DNA of 32,564 bases, taken from positions 1 to 32,564 of the forward strand of contig CACZPU010000001.1 in the NCBI GenBank assembly GCA_902783165.1. The letters are read 5' to 3'. How positions within the stretch are numbered: position 1 is the stretch's first letter; each line of letters begins with the position of its first letter. A program made the translations under genes and the position numbers. This document shows, piece after piece, positions 30,411 to 32,564 of the stretch. The notes beneath the pieces are model-generated. The model ran no database searches, was not told where the DNA came from, and was given only the letters and a program-made list of their open reading frames with translations. The stretch comes from an uncultured Prevotellaceae bacterium. GTDB taxonomy: Bacteria; Bacteroidota; Bacteroidia; Bacteroidales; Bacteroidaceae.

Positions 30411-32564
30411 CTACTTCACCAGCACCTTCCGCCCGCCATGCAGATAGATGCCACGACGGTTGGGCTTACCCTTCAAACAAACACCCTGCAATGTGTACCA
30501 TGGCAAAGCATCAAACTCATCGTTCTCCACTTGCTCTATTCCGGTCTGGTCGCTGTCAACAAAGTGCAACGCAATCTGTTTCGCGCCCTGAGTTCCTGTG
30601 GGCAGTTGCAAGTAGGCTGTTCCTGCAGACAAGTCCTTAGAGCCCGTCACCTCCTCGAACATCCCTTTGCGCAACACATAACCCTTGCTGATAGTCTTAT
30701 TCTCAGTAACTCCGACCAGCATGTTGTTATACACAAAATCGGTTGCAATGGCAGGAAGCATATAGGTCTGCTGTGCCGTTCCCTTCAACAAAATTCCTGT
30801 TCCGGCTGGAACTTCAACTACAGGAGTAAGCAGAACTTCCTGCGAAGAGGGTTTGAAGCCGCTGGCTATGTATGCCTTCAAGCCGCTTTCCTCGTCTATC
30901 CGCAAGTCACGCTTGGGACAGTACGTCTGCAGACTGGTACTCAGCACAACCGTCTCTGCATTGCCTTCGTTAGAGAAAGTTGCGACAATCTCCACATCAC
31001 CGGTCAGTTCGCCCAATACGTAGGTGTTTCCTGTGACGTCGGCCGTCACATCAACGCCATTCCTTGTCAGCGACACAAGATAGTAATACTTATCGGCATT
31101 CAGTGTCAGTGTCACGGAGTTCCCTTCGACCACATTGAACGTATGGGTTCCGTTTGCCACACTGCTGTTGGCATACTTTACATTTCCGCCCTCTGATACC
31201 TTTACAGTCAGCGTCTTGCAATTCAGTCCATCATCAATTTTCATGAAATCCCAGCCCGCTGTATTTTCATAAAGACTCTTTGTTCCTGCAGGGACATGAA
31301 GTGGTACTTTCATTTTCGTCGTGCCAGAGAAAGCATTCGGGTCTATTTCTGAGGGTTCTTTTATGAAAGAAGTAATTTCTTTCAGATTGTTACAGTAATA
31401 GAAAGCACCTTCTTTTATCCTGTTTACAGAACTTCCAATAGTCAGACTGGAAAGATTACTCATACCATTGAAAGCGTAATTTAAAATTGTTTTTACAGAA
31501 TTAGGAATTTCAAGACTTTTTATTGATATGCAATTGCCAAAAGCATTTTCTCTTATTATATTTACGTTGTTCGGAATAACTATGGATTGTAATGCATAAC
31601 AACTCTCGAAAGCATACTCCCCTATATCATTCAAATCTATTGGTAAAGTGACCTCCGTCAATTCCGAGCAGTACCGAAAGCACCTTTCCCCAATTTTTTT
31701 AACTCCATCAGGAATAATAATCCTCTTTAACTTTGTGCAACCGGAAAAAGCGCGATAATCAAGAGTAGTCAGTTTTGAGGGCAAGACGATTTCCTCCAAC
31801 TCTTTACAGCCCCGAAAACAATCGAATCCAATAGATTGCAAAGACTCCGGCAGAATGACTGTTTTTAATTTTGGACAGTTCCCAAAGACACCATTACCTA
31901 AGACAACATTTTCCCCATAGAATTTTACCGAGGTCAATTCTGAACAGCCACTAAATGCATAATCACTTATAGTAATATCCCCAAGAATTTCAATACTTCT
32001 TAACCATTTACAACCCTTAAACAACACTGAAGAAGAGTTTGCTGACTTTGGGACAATTATGTCTTTCACATTCTTGTCTCTGACAAAAAGAGAATCACAC
32101 TCACTCAAAGGGGTACGTGAATAATTATTCTTATAATCCACACAAAACAAAAATGCATAATCATTGACAACGATCTTTTTATAATGATTACTATTTATAG
32201 TTTCACCTCTCCACTTTTTTATTGATTGAGGAATAAACAAATATGACTTTCCAAATGAATTGCTTTCTTCCACTGTCTCTACAGAATTTTCTGCCATAAT
32301 CAGAGTATCATTGTAACAATAAATTGCTCTTTCTTTTATTATTCTGCAATTGGAAGGAAGGCAAATTTTGTTTACATACAAGGAATGCTCTTTGTCATCA
32401 TCTCCTTTTTCTCTATTTGGAATAACATTAGAACCGATGCTTTCCACTTTTAGTTCCACGCCATCATAATTCGCTGTTTCCGGGATACACAATGAATCAA
32501 CACAAAAAGCGCCACCAGGCAATTGTACTCTCACTTGTGAAAAGTCTACTTTAACAACCTCACA
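30411..32564 (-). CDS. BspA-like leucine-rich-repeat surface protein, N-terminus beyond the window
   Basis: The frame is open to the right edge, giving at least 717 residues; the N-terminus and any signal peptide are missing. From about 31300 to 32020 lie roughly nine LRR_5 (BspA/Treponema-type) repeats of about 23 residues with the pattern AF-x-G/N-C-x2-L-x2-I-x-(L/I)-P, for example AFSGCTKLKRIIIPDGVKKI. A small beta domain follows (CKTLTVKVSEGGNVKYANSS through DVEIVATFSN), resembling bacterial InlB-type repeats. The C-terminus, YTLQGVCLKGKPNRRGIYLH followed by GGRKVLVK, is a tail of the same form as that of the BACON-like protein. BspA-like proteins mediate adhesion to host proteins and other bacteria and are often displayed on the surface. 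Confidence 0.88.
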   Translation of the reverse strand, partial: CEVVKVDFSQVRVQLPGGAFCVDSLCIPETANYDGVELKVESIGSNVIPNREKGDDDKEHSLYVNKICLPSNCRIIKERAIYCYNDTLIMAENSVETVEESNSFGKSYLFIPQSIKKWRGETINSNHYKKIVVNDYAFLFCVDYKNNYSRTPLSECDSLFVRDKNVKDIIVPKSANSSSVLFKGCKWLRSIEILGDITISDYAFSGCSELTSVKFYGENVVLGNGVFGNCPKLKTVILPESLQSIGFDCFRGCKELEEIVLPSKLTTLDYRAFSGCTKLKRIIIPDGVKKIGERCFRYCSELTEVTLPIDLNDIGEYAFESCYALQSIVIPNNVNIIRENAFGNCISIKSLEIPNSVKTILNYAFNGMSNLSSLTIGSSVNRIKEGAFYYCNNLKEITSFIKEPSEIDPNAFSGTTKMKVPLHVPAGTKSLYENTAGWDFMKIDDGLNCKTLTVKVSEGGNVKYANSSVANGTHTFNVVEGNSVTLTLNADKYYYLVSLTRNGVDVTADVTGNTYVLGELTGDVEIVATFSNEGNAETVVLSTSLQTYCPKRDLRIDEESGLKAYIASGFKPSSQEVLLTPVVEVPAGTGILLKGTAQQTYMLPAIATDFVYNNMLVGVTENKTISKGYVLRKGMFEEVTGSKDLSAGTAYLQLPTGTQGAKQIALHFVDSDQTGIEQVENDEFDALPWYTLQGVCLKGKPNRRGIYLHGGRKVLVK

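Noticed and set aside
30384-31196. A 270-codon plus-strand frame opposite the LRR protein gene
   Set aside because: It is antisense to a well-supported gene, shows no domain, and begins inside the ferredoxin terminator.
1-32564. CRISPR arrays, tRNA or rRNA genes, insertion sequences, phage or restriction-modification genes
   Set aside because: No regularly spaced direct repeats, no tRNA-like cloverleaf with a TTCGA-type arm, no transposase or integrase motifs and no terminal inverted repeats with target duplications were found by reading.

Overview
The window looks like chromosome from a member of the Bacteroidales, most likely Prevotella or a close relative. The evidence is a SusC-type receptor with an ECF sigma/FecR pair, a BspA-like leucine-rich-repeat surface protein, a PorT-like protein, a DUF4831 protein, and many promoters of the Bacteroidetes form TTTG-N19/20-TAnnTTTG. 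No tRNA, rRNA, CRISPR array, insertion sequence or phage gene was seen. Most of the window is ordinary core genome with two surface/nutrient loci at the edges.

Layout. (1) 1-5400, minus strand: ECF sigma factor, FecR-type anti-sigma factor, SusC-like receptor with an N-terminal signalling (STN) domain, and the first 24 codons of a probable SusD lipoprotein cut by the window edge. This is a self-regulating outer-membrane uptake locus. (2) 5883-10227: a YitT-family membrane protein, divergent from a 987-residue protein that joins two receiver-like domains to a PEP-synthase/PPDK-type ATP-grasp domain but lacks the catalytic remainder of those enzymes. (3) 10403-12689: a short stretch with its own promoter and terminator that looks like a small RNA gene, then aquaporin aqpZ and a FucP-like sugar transporter. 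(4) 12858-13934: class II fructose-bisphosphate aldolase with a clear terminator. (5) 14006-16688, minus: a bifunctional NAD(P)H-hydrate repair enzyme followed by a DUF4831 protein. (6) 16830-21244, plus: an exported patatin-like lipase, then the tight cluster hpt-adk-obgE-pgeF (purine salvage, nucleotide balance, ribosome-assembly GTPase, cell-wall precursor editing).

(7) 21547-24565, minus: a stand-alone AICAR transformylase, a small very basic protein and an exported BACON-like protein form a probable operon that ends in a strong terminator. (8) 25091-26842: an NlpC/P60 cell-wall hydrolase and a CapA-type metallophosphatase, sharing a bidirectional terminator with rplS. (9) 26864-29216: rplS, divergent from two genes that together make up the two halves of a 5'-nucleotidase, with the C-terminal half encoded first. 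(10) 29227-32564: a PorT-like outer-membrane protein (type IX secretion), a 56-residue 2[4Fe-4S] ferredoxin, and a BspA-like LRR protein that runs off the right edge.

The observations most worth a second look are the small-RNA-like transcription unit at 10403-10501, the receiver/ATP-grasp fusion at 7264-10227, the small basic gene in the purine operon, the split nucleotidase, and the co-occurrence of a PorT-like gene with two proteins carrying type-IX-like C-terminal tails. All functions are read from sequence motifs and family knowledge; no database search was possible.
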